Positions 53,930 through 61,731 of a stretch of 64,000 nucleotides of DNA are shown here, piece by piece. The position numbers and the translations under genes are program-made. Every line of letters begins with the position of its first letter. The first letter of the stretch is position 1. Source of the DNA: AWTP1-9 sp035703165 (lineage in GTDB: Bacteria > Bacteroidota > Bacteroidia > Chitinophagales > Chitinophagaceae). The notes beneath the pieces were generated by a model. That model saw only the letters and a program-made list of their open reading frames with translations, was not told where the DNA came from and made no database searches. The stretch lies in assembly GCA_035703165.1 (NCBI GenBank), contig DASSYR010000046.1, positions 84,472 through 148,471 of the forward strand. Direction: 5' to 3'.

Positions 53930-54685
53930 ATGAATATCCAGAATATATCGGAACTGAGTAAGCAGTTAGAGGTGCTTGGCTTTCACGATGCAGGTAGCCT
54001 GCTGTTAAAACGAATCTGTTTTAAACCTGCTAATTTTTATCTGCTGCAAAGAGTGATTAAAGAAAAAGATGTAATGCTTTTCAGTTTGTATTTTGAACTG
54101 TTACAAAAAACTGATAACTATCTGCTGCAATACTATGATGTAACGCTGCAAAAAGCAAACGGCGGTTTAGCCTTGCCTGTTGATGGAGTAAACCCTGCAG
54201 AATTAGAAAAACAGATGGTGGCTATTGACTGGAAAAAAGCATTCAGCCTTGATGATAAAAAATCATGGAACGCTGAAGACAAATCAACATGGGAAACAGA
54301 ATCGAGAATTTCAGGTATAATTGAAAGCCTTTCCATACTTGAAAAATCAGAACCGGGAAAAGTTATTGCATCTACATTGAAACAAAAGTTTTGGGCGGGT
54401 ACGTTGCATCAGGAAATAGTTGGCTCAATCCCACTTGTTAAGAATAAAGAAGATGTTAACCAGCGGTTTTATATTTCTGAAGATGGCGGTGGTATAACAA
54501 CAGATGAGGCTTACCGCTTTCTGCAAAACAAATACATGGAAAAACAGTTGCAGCTTAAAAAAAAGCAATCTGATAGTGGTGATGAATCAATTCCAGAAGA
54601 ATCTAATGGTACCTCAAGTAGCGGACTACTGAAGAAAAAGCGAATTGCCGGCAAAGGAAAACGAAACAGAGTTAACCAGGATTAA
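53930..54685 (+). CDS. Element protein with LGF-type domain and basic tail
   Basis: A 251-residue cytoplasmic protein. It starts with the shared motif NISELSKQLEVLGF and includes FYISEDGGGITTDEAYRFLQ, related to the KGKGVTAKEAYNLL segment of the 601-residue protein. The end SSSGLLKKKRIAGKGKRNR resembles the LLPKK tag. Function unknown; likely part of the same element-specific set. Confidence 0.65.
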   Translation: MNIQNISELSKQLEVLGFHDAGSLLLKRICFKPANFYLLQRVIKEKDVMLFSLYFELLQKTDNYLLQYYDVTLQKANGGLALPVDGVNPAELEKQMVAIDWKKAFSLDDKKSWNAEDKSTWETESRISGIIESLSILEKSEPGKVIASTLKQKFWAGTLHQEIVGSIPLVKNKEDVNQRFYISEDGGGITTDEAYRFLQNKYMEKQLQLKKKQSDSGDESIPEESNGTSSSGLLKKKRIAGKGKRNRVNQD

Positions 54686-54690
54686 ACAGT

Positions 54691-54990
54691 ATGGACATCT
54701 TTCCACCACTAACAGGCTTTTATTCTGCTATAGCTGCCGATACCCGTATCGGCGCTTCGCATATCAGCATTTACATGGCGCTACTGCAGCAATGGAATGT
54801 TACTGGTGGAAATAATCCAGTGAAAATCGAGAGAGCTTTAATTATGAAGGCCGCCAAAATAAATGCCCGGCAGACCTACAACAAATGTATAAATCAGCTA
54901 CAGGAATATGGTTATATAATTTATGAACCTTGTTCCAATCAGTTTGAGGCAAGTGTAATTCACTTGAAAAATATAGAAATGAAAACATAA
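54691..54990 (+). CDS. Small winged-helix-like protein
   Basis: A 99-residue protein. The middle (ISIYMALLQQWNVTGGNNPV then RALIMKAAKINARQTYNKCI) and the end (LQEYGYIIYEP) match the helix-turn-helix and wing of small regulators or replication-initiator-like domains. It starts 5 bp after the preceding gene. A role in element control is likely. Confidence 0.65.
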   Translation: MDIFPPLTGFYSAIAADTRIGASHISIYMALLQQWNVTGGNNPVKIERALIMKAAKINARQTYNKCINQLQEYGYIIYEPCSNQFEASVIHLKNIEMKT

Positions 54991-55010
54991 TAATAAACCA
55001 AATTTCAATA

Positions 55011-55020
55011 AGAGGAGGTG
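55011..55020 (+). promoter_or_regulatory. Strong Shine-Dalgarno-like site
   Basis: AGAGGAGGTG lies 4 bases before ATG 55025. Such strong purine sites are rare in Bacteroidota, where most genes here have none. It supports translation of the small protein coupled to the recombinase. Confidence 0.6.
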
Positions 55021-55024
55021 TGAT

Positions 55025-55165
55025 ATGGCAAGTGTGAAACCGGAACAGGTAATTGAAATTTTAAAGAGGCATAATGTGCATATCTCATTGGAGCAGGCTG
55101 TCCTGATACTCGACTTTATGTTTAAATTTGCTAAGTTATCATTAACGCAAAACAGAGGCACATGA
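55025..55165 (+). CDS. 46-residue protein coupled to the recombinase
   Basis: A small frame with its own strong ribosome site. The protein reads MASVKPEQVIEILKRHNVHI then a helical LEQAVLILDFMFKFAKLSL. Its stop overlaps the recombinase ATG by 4 bp (ATGA), so translation is coupled. Similar short helical proteins often precede serine recombinases in Bacteroidota; they may be regulators of excision, which is inferred. Confidence 0.75.
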   Translation: MASVKPEQVIEILKRHNVHISLEQAVLILDFMFKFAKLSLTQNRGT

Positions 55166-56943
55166 CAGCAGATTTATACATCCGGGTGAGTACAGATGAG
55201 CAGGCCGATAAAGGTTACTCACAACGGGACCAGGAGGAACGTTTAAGGAAGTATTGCGAAAACAACCAGATAAAAGTTAGGCAGGTAATTTTTGAAGACC
55301 ATTCTGCAAAGACGTTTAACCGTCCTAAGTGGAATGGTTTGTTGTTTGACTTAAAGAAGAAGAAAAATGTAGTTGATTTTGTTTTATTTTCTAAATGGGA
55401 CAGGTTTAGTCGTAATGCAGGTGATGCGTACCAGATGATAAATATTCTTCGCAAGCTGGGTGTAGAACCCCAGGCAATTGAACAGCCATTGGATTTAGCA
55501 GTACCCGAAAATAAATTGATGCTGGCATTTTATTTAGCAGCCCCGGAAGTTGAGAATGACCGCAGGGCGTTGAATGTTTTACTTGGAATGAGAAAGGCAA
55601 AGAAAGAAGGCAGATGGATGGGAGTTGCACCAGTTGGCTATGCAAATAAAATAACAGAGGACGGTAAAAAATACATTGCTCCAGTAGAACCAGAAGCAAG
55701 TATTATGAAATGGGTTTTTGAAACATTGGCACAAGGTCAGTTGAATGTTGAACAAATAATGAAACAGGCCTTTGCAAAAGGAGTAAAATGTTGTAAGGCT
55801 AATTTCTGGAATCTGTTGCGAAATCCTGTTTATTGTGGCCGCATTTATTTATCTGGCTACAAAGAAGAAGAATCACGGCATGTACAAGGTTTGCATCAGC
55901 CCATAATTTCAGAAGCACTTTTTTATGATGTGCAGGATTATTTAAATGGCAAGAAAAGGACATACCGTGCAAAAGTAGGCAGCATGGAGGAACTGCAACT
56001 AAGAGGCTATCTTATCTGTCCTAAATGCGGCAAGTTACTTACTGGCAGCGCATCAAAAGGAAGGAATGGGCGGTACTATTATTATCATTGTATATCATCC
56101 TGTGGAGCAAGATTCAAAGCAGAAAATGCAAACCAGTTATTTTCAAGTGAGCTTAAAAAATTAGTCCCTAAACCGGGTATGACTGAAGTTTATAAAGTTG
56201 TTTTGCAGGAAGAATTTAAAGCCCAAACAAAATCACAACGGGAAGACCTAAAGCAAGTAAAAGATGCTTTGGAAAAAGCCAATACGGAGCTTACAAATGC
56301 CCGTAAATTACTTTTGGCAAACGAGATTGAGCCGTCAGAATACAGGTCAATAAAATCCGATTATGAAAAGAAAATTACCGGGCTTGAATCAAAACTGATA
56401 GAATTATCGCAGGAAGGCAAAAGCATAGAACCCTTACTCAATAAGGCTTTAGCAACATTAACATCCTTAGATAAATTATACGAAAAGGCTAATAATAAAG
56501 CCAAAAGAGAGATTATCGGTTCGATATTCCCCGAAAAACTCGTTTTTGACGGATTTCAATATCGAACCGCCAGATTAAATGAAGCCGTTCGGCTAATATA
56601 CAGTATGGGCAAGGGTTTCAGTCAAAATGAAAATGGACAAACCGAATCAATTTTCGATTTGTCCACTTTGGTGCCCAGAACTGGATTCGAACCAGCACAT
56701 CCTTGCGGACGCTGCGACCTGAACACAGTGCGTCTACCAATTTCGCCATCTGGGCTTTTGAAGGTTTCGAAAAATTCCGAAGATTTAGTACGTTTAAAAG
56801 ACTATAGTCAACTTTTTGACCCTCTTAAACCTTTTCAACCTCTTGAACTTTCTTCGTGTTCGGGGCTGCAAATATACAGGTTTCACAAAAATAAGCTGCC
56901 TGTTTATCATCCTTTCCTCGCTATTTTTGCTGTTTTATTATGA
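55162..56943 (+). CDS. Large serine recombinase (site-specific integrase)
   Basis: A 593-residue frame. The resolvase domain has catalytic Ser10 in YIRVSTDEQ and SKWDRFSRNAGD; the recombinase domain follows; a zinc ribbon CPKCGKLLTGSASKG...YHC...CG lies at about 287-318; a coiled coil spans 345-450. Residues from about 504 are encoded by the antisense strand of tRNA-Leu and by host DNA beyond it (VPRTGFEPAHPCGRC), so the true element-coded C-terminus is near residue 500 and changes with the integration site. It should catalyse integration and excision. Confidence 0.9.
   Translation: MTADLYIRVSTDEQADKGYSQRDQEERLRKYCENNQIKVRQVIFEDHSAKTFNRPKWNGLLFDLKKKKNVVDFVLFSKWDRFSRNAGDAYQMINILRKLGVEPQAIEQPLDLAVPENKLMLAFYLAAPEVENDRRALNVLLGMRKAKKEGRWMGVAPVGYANKITEDGKKYIAPVEPEASIMKWVFETLAQGQLNVEQIMKQAFAKGVKCCKANFWNLLRNPVYCGRIYLSGYKEEESRHVQGLHQPIISEALFYDVQDYLNGKKRTYRAKVGSMEELQLRGYLICPKCGKLLTGSASKGRNGRYYYYHCISSCGARFKAENANQLFSSELKKLVPKPGMTEVYKVVLQEEFKAQTKSQREDLKQVKDALEKANTELTNARKLLLANEIEPSEYRSIKSDYEKKITGLESKLIELSQEGKSIEPLLNKALATLTSLDKLYEKANNKAKREIIGSIFPEKLVFDGFQYRTARLNEAVRLIYSMGKGFSQNENGQTESIFDLSTLVPRTGFEPAHPCGRCDLNTVRLPISPSGLLKVSKNSEDLVRLKDYSQLFDPLKPFQPLELSSCSGLQIYRFHKNKLPVYHPFLAIFAVLL
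56640..56690. other. Presumed right attachment junction (attR)
   Basis: The recombinase gene points out of the element and reaches the 3' end of the tRNA-Leu gene here; everything to the right is chromosomal. No copy of the tRNA 3' end (such as GATTCGAACC) was found elsewhere in the window, so the crossover base cannot be fixed and the left partner lies outside or is too short to see. Confidence 0.45.
56672..56755 (-). tRNA. tRNA-Leu (anticodon CAG)
   Basis: On the minus strand, GCCCAGA and TCTGGGC form the acceptor stem, with discriminator A at 56672 and an encoded CCA directly after it (56671-56669). The anticodon loop TTCAGGT, held by CTGTG/CGCAG, gives CAG. A long variable arm (GTCCGCAAGGAT) marks a class II tRNA, and the T arm CTGG-TTCGAAT-CCAG is intact. 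It should decode CUG. Confidence 0.95.
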
Positions 56944-57941
56944 AAATATTGATTATACAAACGGCTTTTATCGGCGACGTTATCCTGGCAACTGCTGTAA
57001 TAGAAAAGCTTGCACAACATTATCCGGGTGCGGAAATTGATTTTCTGCTTCGAAAAGGTAATGAAAGCCTGTTGTTAAATAATCCACATATTAGTGAGGT
57101 ATTGATTTGGAACAAAAAACAGGCAAAATTCCGCAACCTGCTTCAAATTATACACAAGGTACGCAGTAATAAATACGATTACATTATTAACCTGCATCGG
57201 TTTATTACTTCAGGTTTGGTTACCACCTGTTCCGGTGCACGACACAAAATTGGGTTTAATAAAAACCCGTTATCTCTTTTTTTTACAAAAAAGGTAAAAC
57301 ATATTATTAGTAGTAGTAACGAAAACGATTTACATGAAGTGGACAGAAATAACTTATTAGTTGCTTCCCTTACGGATGAGAAAAGGATAAAGCCTAAATT
57401 ATATCCCTCGGATGCAGACATTGAAAAAATAAAATCTTTACAACAACAACCCTACATCTGTTTGGCCCCGGCTTCCGTTTGGTTTACAAAGCAATGGGCT
57501 GTTGAAAAATGGATTGAGTTATTGAACAATCTTAATCCTGCCATAAAAGTGTATTTATTAGGAGCGGGAAATGACAGCGAACTTTGTAACAAAATTATTC
57601 ATTCATCAGTACATAAAGCAACAGAAAATCTTTGTGGCCGTCTGTCTTTTTTAGAGTCCGCAGCCCTTATGAAAGGTGCTATGATGAATTATGTAAACGA
57701 TTCTGCACCCCTACATATAGCCTCGGCAGTAAACGCTCCCGTTACTGCTATTTATTGTTCTACAATGCCATATTTCGGCTTTGGACCTTTGTCTGACATT
57801 TCGTTTGTTATAGAAACCAAAGAAAAGCTGGCTTGCCGGCCTTGCGGTTTGCACGGACACAAAGCATGTCCACAGGGGCATTTTAAATGTTCATCCGGCA
57901 TTAGCATAAACGAAGTGATAAAAACATTAACGGTTAAATAA
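56940..57941 (+). CDS. Glycosyltransferase family 9 (heptosyltransferase-like)
   Basis: A 333-residue GT9 protein with the ADP-heptosyltransferase start MKILIIQTAFIGDVILATAV and the C-terminal sugar-nucleotide region NDSAPLHIASAVNAPVTAIY. The Cys-rich end (CRPCGLHGHKACPQGHFKC) is common in this family. It transfers a heptose or other sugar to lipopolysaccharide at the inner membrane face. It starts where the recombinase frame ends, 184 bp from the tRNA, and is convergent with dapD. Confidence 0.9.
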   Translation: MKILIIQTAFIGDVILATAVIEKLAQHYPGAEIDFLLRKGNESLLLNNPHISEVLIWNKKQAKFRNLLQIIHKVRSNKYDYIINLHRFITSGLVTTCSGARHKIGFNKNPLSLFFTKKVKHIISSSNENDLHEVDRNNLLVASLTDEKRIKPKLYPSDADIEKIKSLQQQPYICLAPASVWFTKQWAVEKWIELLNNLNPAIKVYLLGAGNDSELCNKIIHSSVHKATENLCGRLSFLESAALMKGAMMNYVNDSAPLHIASAVNAPVTAIYCSTMPYFGFGPLSDISFVIETKEKLACRPCGLHGHKACPQGHFKCSSGISINEVIKTLTVK

Positions 57942-57957
57942 AATACCAGTTAATATT

Positions 57958-58770
57958 TTATACACTTATATTAAAATCCCTTAACGCATCATTTAAACTT
58001 GTTTTTAAATCAGTGCTTGGTTTGCGTTTGCCAATAATTAGTGCACAGCCCACTCCATATTCACCGGCAGGGAATTTTTTTGTGTAAGAACCCGGTATTA
58101 CCACACTTCTCGCAGGAATTCGTCCTTTCATTTCAATGGGTTTATCCCCGCTTACATCTATAATTTTAGTAGATTGAGTTAATACAACATTAGCTCCCAG
58201 TACAGCCTCTTTTTCTACAACTACGCCTTCCACCACAATACAACGACTACCAATAAAACATCCGTCTTCAATAATTACCGGGCTGGCCTGCAAAGGCTCC
58301 AGTACTCCGCCAATACCCACACCACCGCTAAGATGCACACCCTTGCCTATTTGTGCACAACTGCCAACAGTAGCCCATGTATCCACCATCGTACCCTCAT
58401 CTACATAAGCCCCGATGTTTACATACGAAGGCATTAGAACCACATTTTTAGCTAAGTAGGCACCATACCTGGCTACTGCATGAGGTACGGCACGAACACC
58501 TAATTCTTTATAATTTTTTTTCAACAACATTTTATCATAAAACTCAAATGGAGCTACATCCCAGGTTTGCATTTGCTGAATATTAAAATACAGCAGAATA
58601 GCTTGTTTAACCCATTCATTTACCTGCCAGCCCGTATCAGTAGGTGTGGCCGTACGAAGCCTTCCCTTATCAACCTCTTCAATTACTGACCTTACGGCAT
58701 CACTATACTTATTTTCCTTTAATAAATCACGATTGCCCCAGGCTTCCAGGATGAGCTGTTTTAATTCCAT
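57958..58770 (-). CDS. dapD: 2,3,4,5-tetrahydropyridine-2,6-dicarboxylate N-succinyltransferase
   Basis: A 270-residue DapD of the diaminopimelate-lysine pathway (succinyl-CoA + tetrahydrodipicolinate to N-succinyl-2-amino-6-oxopimelate). A left-handed beta-helix with hexapeptide turns is clear (NIGAYVDEGTMVDTWATVGS, GIGGVLEPLQASPVIIEDGC). Length equals the normal 270-275. It is a core biosynthetic gene, evidence that this side of the tRNA is chromosome. Confidence 0.95.
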   Translation of the reverse strand: MELKQLILEAWGNRDLLKENKYSDAVRSVIEEVDKGRLRTATPTDTGWQVNEWVKQAILLYFNIQQMQTWDVAPFEFYDKMLLKKNYKELGVRAVPHAVARYGAYLAKNVVLMPSYVNIGAYVDEGTMVDTWATVGSCAQIGKGVHLSGGVGIGGVLEPLQASPVIIEDGCFIGSRCIVVEGVVVEKEAVLGANVVLTQSTKIIDVSGDKPIEMKGRIPARSVVIPGSYTKKFPAGEYGVGCALIIGKRKPSTDLKTSLNDALRDFNISV

Positions 58771-58785
58771 ACGTCAATTTTTTTG

Positions 58786-58793
58786 CAAACATA
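58786..58793 (-). promoter_or_regulatory. Probable -7 box of dapD
   Basis: The minus strand reads TATGTTTG, a match to the Bacteroidota -7 consensus TAnnTTTG, about 15 bp before the dapD start. No clear -33 TTTG was found at the right distance. Confidence 0.45.
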
Positions 58794-58895
58794 GCAGATG
58801 AAGTGCAATTATCCTTAATAAAACACTTGTTGAATATTAAAATTAAATACGACTTAATTCCGTCAGCCCCTTTACCTTTTTTTGCAAACAAATAC

Positions 58896-58928
58896 TGACA
58901 AAAAGTACTAAGAGAATTATTTTTGTCA
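58896..58928. repeat. Inverted repeat TGACAAAAA / TTTTTGTCA
   Basis: TGACAAAAA at 58896-58904 and TTTTTGTCA at 58920-58928 with a 15-base spacer lie between the divergent dapD and NUDIX genes. A related word CTGACAAAAATC occurs twice at 62884 and 62906. It may be an operator or a long-loop terminator stem; nothing decides. Confidence 0.35.
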
Positions 58929-59059
58929 AATTGCTTTAATAATGAGATGCGTTAGCTGGTTTTTTATGCCGGTGTAGGTGTGTTGGGAGTAGTGATTTTT
59001 AACTGCTCCTTAATGCACAGTTAGGAGTAATTTTAAGTGTTTGTTTAAATGAATAATTT

Positions 59060-59611
59060 ATGCAATGGAAAATTTTATCTTCAGAATATTTATATCAACA
59101 TCCTCCTTATTTTATTGCCCGTAAAGATGTTTGCCAGCGTTCCGATGGACATCTAATACCAGCTTATTATGTTGTGGAATTACCGCCTTCCGTTGTCATT
59201 TTCCCGGTGGTTGATGATAAAGTGTTAATGATAAAGCAATATCGTCATCCGGTAAAACAAATTTCATGGGAGCTTCCCGGTGGGTTTGTTGATAATAACG
59301 AAACCGGCATAGCAGCAGCCCAAAGAGAATTGGAAGAAGAAACAGGATATGTTTTTGATAACTACAAACAGTTGGGAAAAATTGCAGGCAATCCGGGTAT
59401 CTTAAACAATTTTACAGATGTTTTTGTGGCAACAGGCTCCCACATAAAAGGGATACAAAACTTTGAGATAAATGAAGAGATTGAAATACAAATGCTATCC
59501 TTTGATGAAATAATTCAAATGCTTAACCAAAATAAAATCATCCAATCACTTCATGCCAATGCCTGCTACATGGCATTAATACATTTAGGCAAGCTTCAAT
59601 ATATTAAATAA
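59060..59611 (+). CDS. NUDIX hydrolase
   Basis: A 183-residue protein with a full Nudix box, GGFVDNNETGIAAAQRELEE then ETGY (GX5EX7REUXEEXGU). The upstream QISWELPGG and the layout are those of ADP-ribose pyrophosphatase-type enzymes, which hydrolyse nucleoside diphosphates linked to another group. Exact substrate unknown. Confidence 0.92.
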   Translation: MQWKILSSEYLYQHPPYFIARKDVCQRSDGHLIPAYYVVELPPSVVIFPVVDDKVLMIKQYRHPVKQISWELPGGFVDNNETGIAAAQRELEEETGYVFDNYKQLGKIAGNPGILNNFTDVFVATGSHIKGIQNFEINEEIEIQMLSFDEIIQMLNQNKIIQSLHANACYMALIHLGKLQYIK

Positions 59612-59659
59612 CCTTTCCCTCAATATCATCTGAAAAGGCAACTGTATATTTGCAAGGTT

Positions 59660-61078
59660 ATGTTTATTCATTGTAACGATAAGGAGCTTTTTCTTTTACA
59701 TAAAATTGCCTTTGCTGCAAACCGGTTGGGCATGCCTGCTTACCTGGTAGGTGGTTTTGTTAGAGACAAAATTTTGGGCAGAGATGTAAAAGATATGGAT
59801 GTTGTATGCATAGGCGATGGTATTGTGCTTGCGCATGCAGTAGCTGAATTGTTTACCCCGCTACCTGCCGTGAACTTTTTTAAAACTTTTGGCACCGCAC
59901 AAATAAAAGTGGAAGGATACGAAATAGAGTTTGTAGGAGCCAGAAAGGAAAGCTATCAATACAATAGTCGTAAGCCGGAAATAGAAGCGGGAACATTAAA
60001 AGATGATCAAAACAGGCGGGACTTTACTATAAATGCAATGGCCATCAGTTTAAATGAGGAAGACTTTGGCAATTTGATTGATCCCTTTAATGGAATAAGT
60101 GATTTGGAAAATAAAATTATCAAAACACCGCTTGAACCCTTACAAACTTTTAGCGATGATCCTTTGAGGATGATGAGAGCAATCCGGTTTGCTACTCAAT
60201 TAAATTTTGTTATTTCAAATGAGACATTTCATGCAATTAAAGAAGGAGCAGAACGAATTAAAATTGTTTCACAAGAAAGGATAACTGATGAATTAAATAA
60301 AATTATTTTATCTCCCAAACCCTCTGTCGGGTTTGAATTGTTGTATAAATGCGGACTGCTTAAAACAATATTTCCCCAAATGGTTGATTTGGCAGGAGCA
60401 GAATATATTGATGGAAAAGGTCACAAGGATAATTTTTACCATACGCTGCAGGTGTTGGATAACGTTTGTGGCAAGAGCAATGACTTATGGTTACGTTGGG
60501 CCGCCATTTTACACGACATAGGGAAGCCGGCTACCAAACGATTTGAAGCAGGACATGGATGGACATTTCACGGGCACGAAGTAGTGGGTGGAAGAATGGT
60601 GCCTAAAATATTCTCCAGGTTAAAACTCCCCTTACACGAAGAAATGAAATTTGTTAGAAAGATGGTGGAATTGCATTTGCGCCCCATTAGCTTAACAAAA
60701 GAAAATATTACCGATTCTGCTATCCGGCGTTTGTTATTTGATTCCGGCAAAGACTTTGATTCGCTAATGTCTTTGTGCGAAGCTGATATTACTTCCAAAA
60801 ATAAAATTAAAGTAAAACAATTTCTCGAAAATTTTGAAATGGTTCGTCAGCGCTGCAAAGAAGTGGAGGAAAAAGATCATTTACGCAACTGGCAGCCCCC
60901 AATCAGCGGAGAATTTATTATGGAAACTTTTGGTTTGTCACCATCTAAAACAGTGGGTGATATAAAAAATGCAATACGGGAGGCTATATTAGATGGTATT
61001 ATACCTAATAATTATGAAGCGGCATTTAATTTTATGCTTGAAAAAGCAAAGGAGTTAAAACTTCGACCTGTTAAGTAA
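59660..61078 (+). CDS. cca: CCA tRNA nucleotidyltransferase with HD domain
   Basis: A 472-residue enzyme. The nucleotidyltransferase head has LVGGFVRDKILGRDVKDMDV (GG and DxD), then RRDFTINAMA and the template region with DPLRMMRAIRFATQL. The C-terminal HD domain has the metal site LHDIGKPAT. It adds or repairs the CCA end of tRNAs. The tRNA-Leu here carries CCA in its gene, so repair may be its main need for that tRNA. Confidence 0.95.
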   Translation: MFIHCNDKELFLLHKIAFAANRLGMPAYLVGGFVRDKILGRDVKDMDVVCIGDGIVLAHAVAELFTPLPAVNFFKTFGTAQIKVEGYEIEFVGARKESYQYNSRKPEIEAGTLKDDQNRRDFTINAMAISLNEEDFGNLIDPFNGISDLENKIIKTPLEPLQTFSDDPLRMMRAIRFATQLNFVISNETFHAIKEGAERIKIVSQERITDELNKIILSPKPSVGFELLYKCGLLKTIFPQMVDLAGAEYIDGKGHKDNFYHTLQVLDNVCGKSNDLWLRWAAILHDIGKPATKRFEAGHGWTFHGHEVVGGRMVPKIFSRLKLPLHEEMKFVRKMVELHLRPISLTKENITDSAIRRLLFDSGKDFDSLMSLCEADITSKNKIKVKQFLENFEMVRQRCKEVEEKDHLRNWQPPISGEFIMETFGLSPSKTVGDIKNAIREAILDGIIPNNYEAAFNFMLEKAKELKLRPVK

Positions 61079-61114
61079 AAGCGTTATTTTTGTTTAATTA
61101 TTAAGGGAAAAACA

Positions 61115-61684
61115 ATGGCAGTATTAAAATTCAGGATTTATTGGGAAGAAGATGATGCGGTTTATCGTGATATTTCAATAAAGCATACTCAAAATTTTAA
61201 AGAGCTTCATGAAGCTATTTTAAAATCATTTGAGTTTGATAATAAACACAAAGCAACATTTTACAGAAGCAATGATAAATGGCAATGGGGAAGGGAAATT
61301 ACATTAGAAAAATATGATAAAGAATATGCCGCAGAACCTTTATTGATGAATGAAACTACCATTGCTTCCGAAATCAGGGATCCCAACCAGAAATTTGTTT
61401 ATGTATATGATTTTAACAAAAACTGGACTTTTGGGGTTGAGCTGATTAATGTATCCAAAGAAGAGTCGGGCAAAATAAATTATCCCGCCACAGTACGTAA
61501 AGAAGGTATCGCCCCAAGCCAATACGGCACAAAAGGCTTAATAGAAGATAAGTTGGCCGAGATGGAAGAAAAATACGATTTGAGTAAAGGCGCAGAAGGA
61601 TTTAGCGAAGAAGGAGAGGAGGGGGATGAAAATTCTTTGAGTGAAGAAGAAAGTGGCGATGAATTTGAAGAAGATTCGCTTTAA
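61115..61684 (+). CDS. Plasmid pRiA4b ORF-3 family protein
   Basis: A 189-residue cytoplasmic protein. The first 140 residues match the pRiA4b ORF-3 fold (FRIYWEEDDAVYRDISIKHT, FVYVYDFNKNWTFGVELI). The last 35 residues are nearly all Glu, Asp, Ser and Gly, a disordered acidic tail. Function is unknown in this family; similar genes often occur near miaA in Bacteroidota. Confidence 0.85.
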   Translation: MAVLKFRIYWEEDDAVYRDISIKHTQNFKELHEAILKSFEFDNKHKATFYRSNDKWQWGREITLEKYDKEYAAEPLLMNETTIASEIRDPNQKFVYVYDFNKNWTFGVELINVSKEESGKINYPATVRKEGIAPSQYGTKGLIEDKLAEMEEKYDLSKGAEGFSEEGEEGDENSLSEEESGDEFEEDSL

Positions 61685-61701
61685 TTAATATAGTTTTTGA
61701 C

Positions 61702-61720
61702 CGGGCTCTTTACAAGCCCG
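61702..61720 (+). terminator. Short hairpin between the ORF-3-family gene and miaA
   Basis: CGGGCT (61702-61707) and AGCCCG (61715-61720) form a perfect 6-bp stem with a 7-base loop, 18 bp after the stop and 12 bp before the miaA start. There is no T tract, so it may be a weak terminator or a translation-control stem. Confidence 0.4.
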
Positions 61721-61731
61721 AACAAATAAGT

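Larger units (their letters stand above)
30480..56672 (+). mobile_element. Right part of an integrative conjugative element
   Basis: The stretch contains a Bacteroidota-type conjugation operon and, at its right end, a serine recombinase whose frame runs into a tRNA-Leu gene. Genes right of the tRNA are ordinary chromosome. No left end, relaxase or coupling protein is seen, so the left limit given here is only the start of the conjugation-linked genes; the element probably extends further left and may include the minus-strand cargo. Confidence 0.75.

Noticed and set aside
56672..56755. The tRNA-Leu region as a genuine protein-coding part of the recombinase
   Set aside because: The VPRTGFEPAHPCGRC string is the usual antisense translation of a tRNA; the tRNA folds fully and has an encoded CCA.
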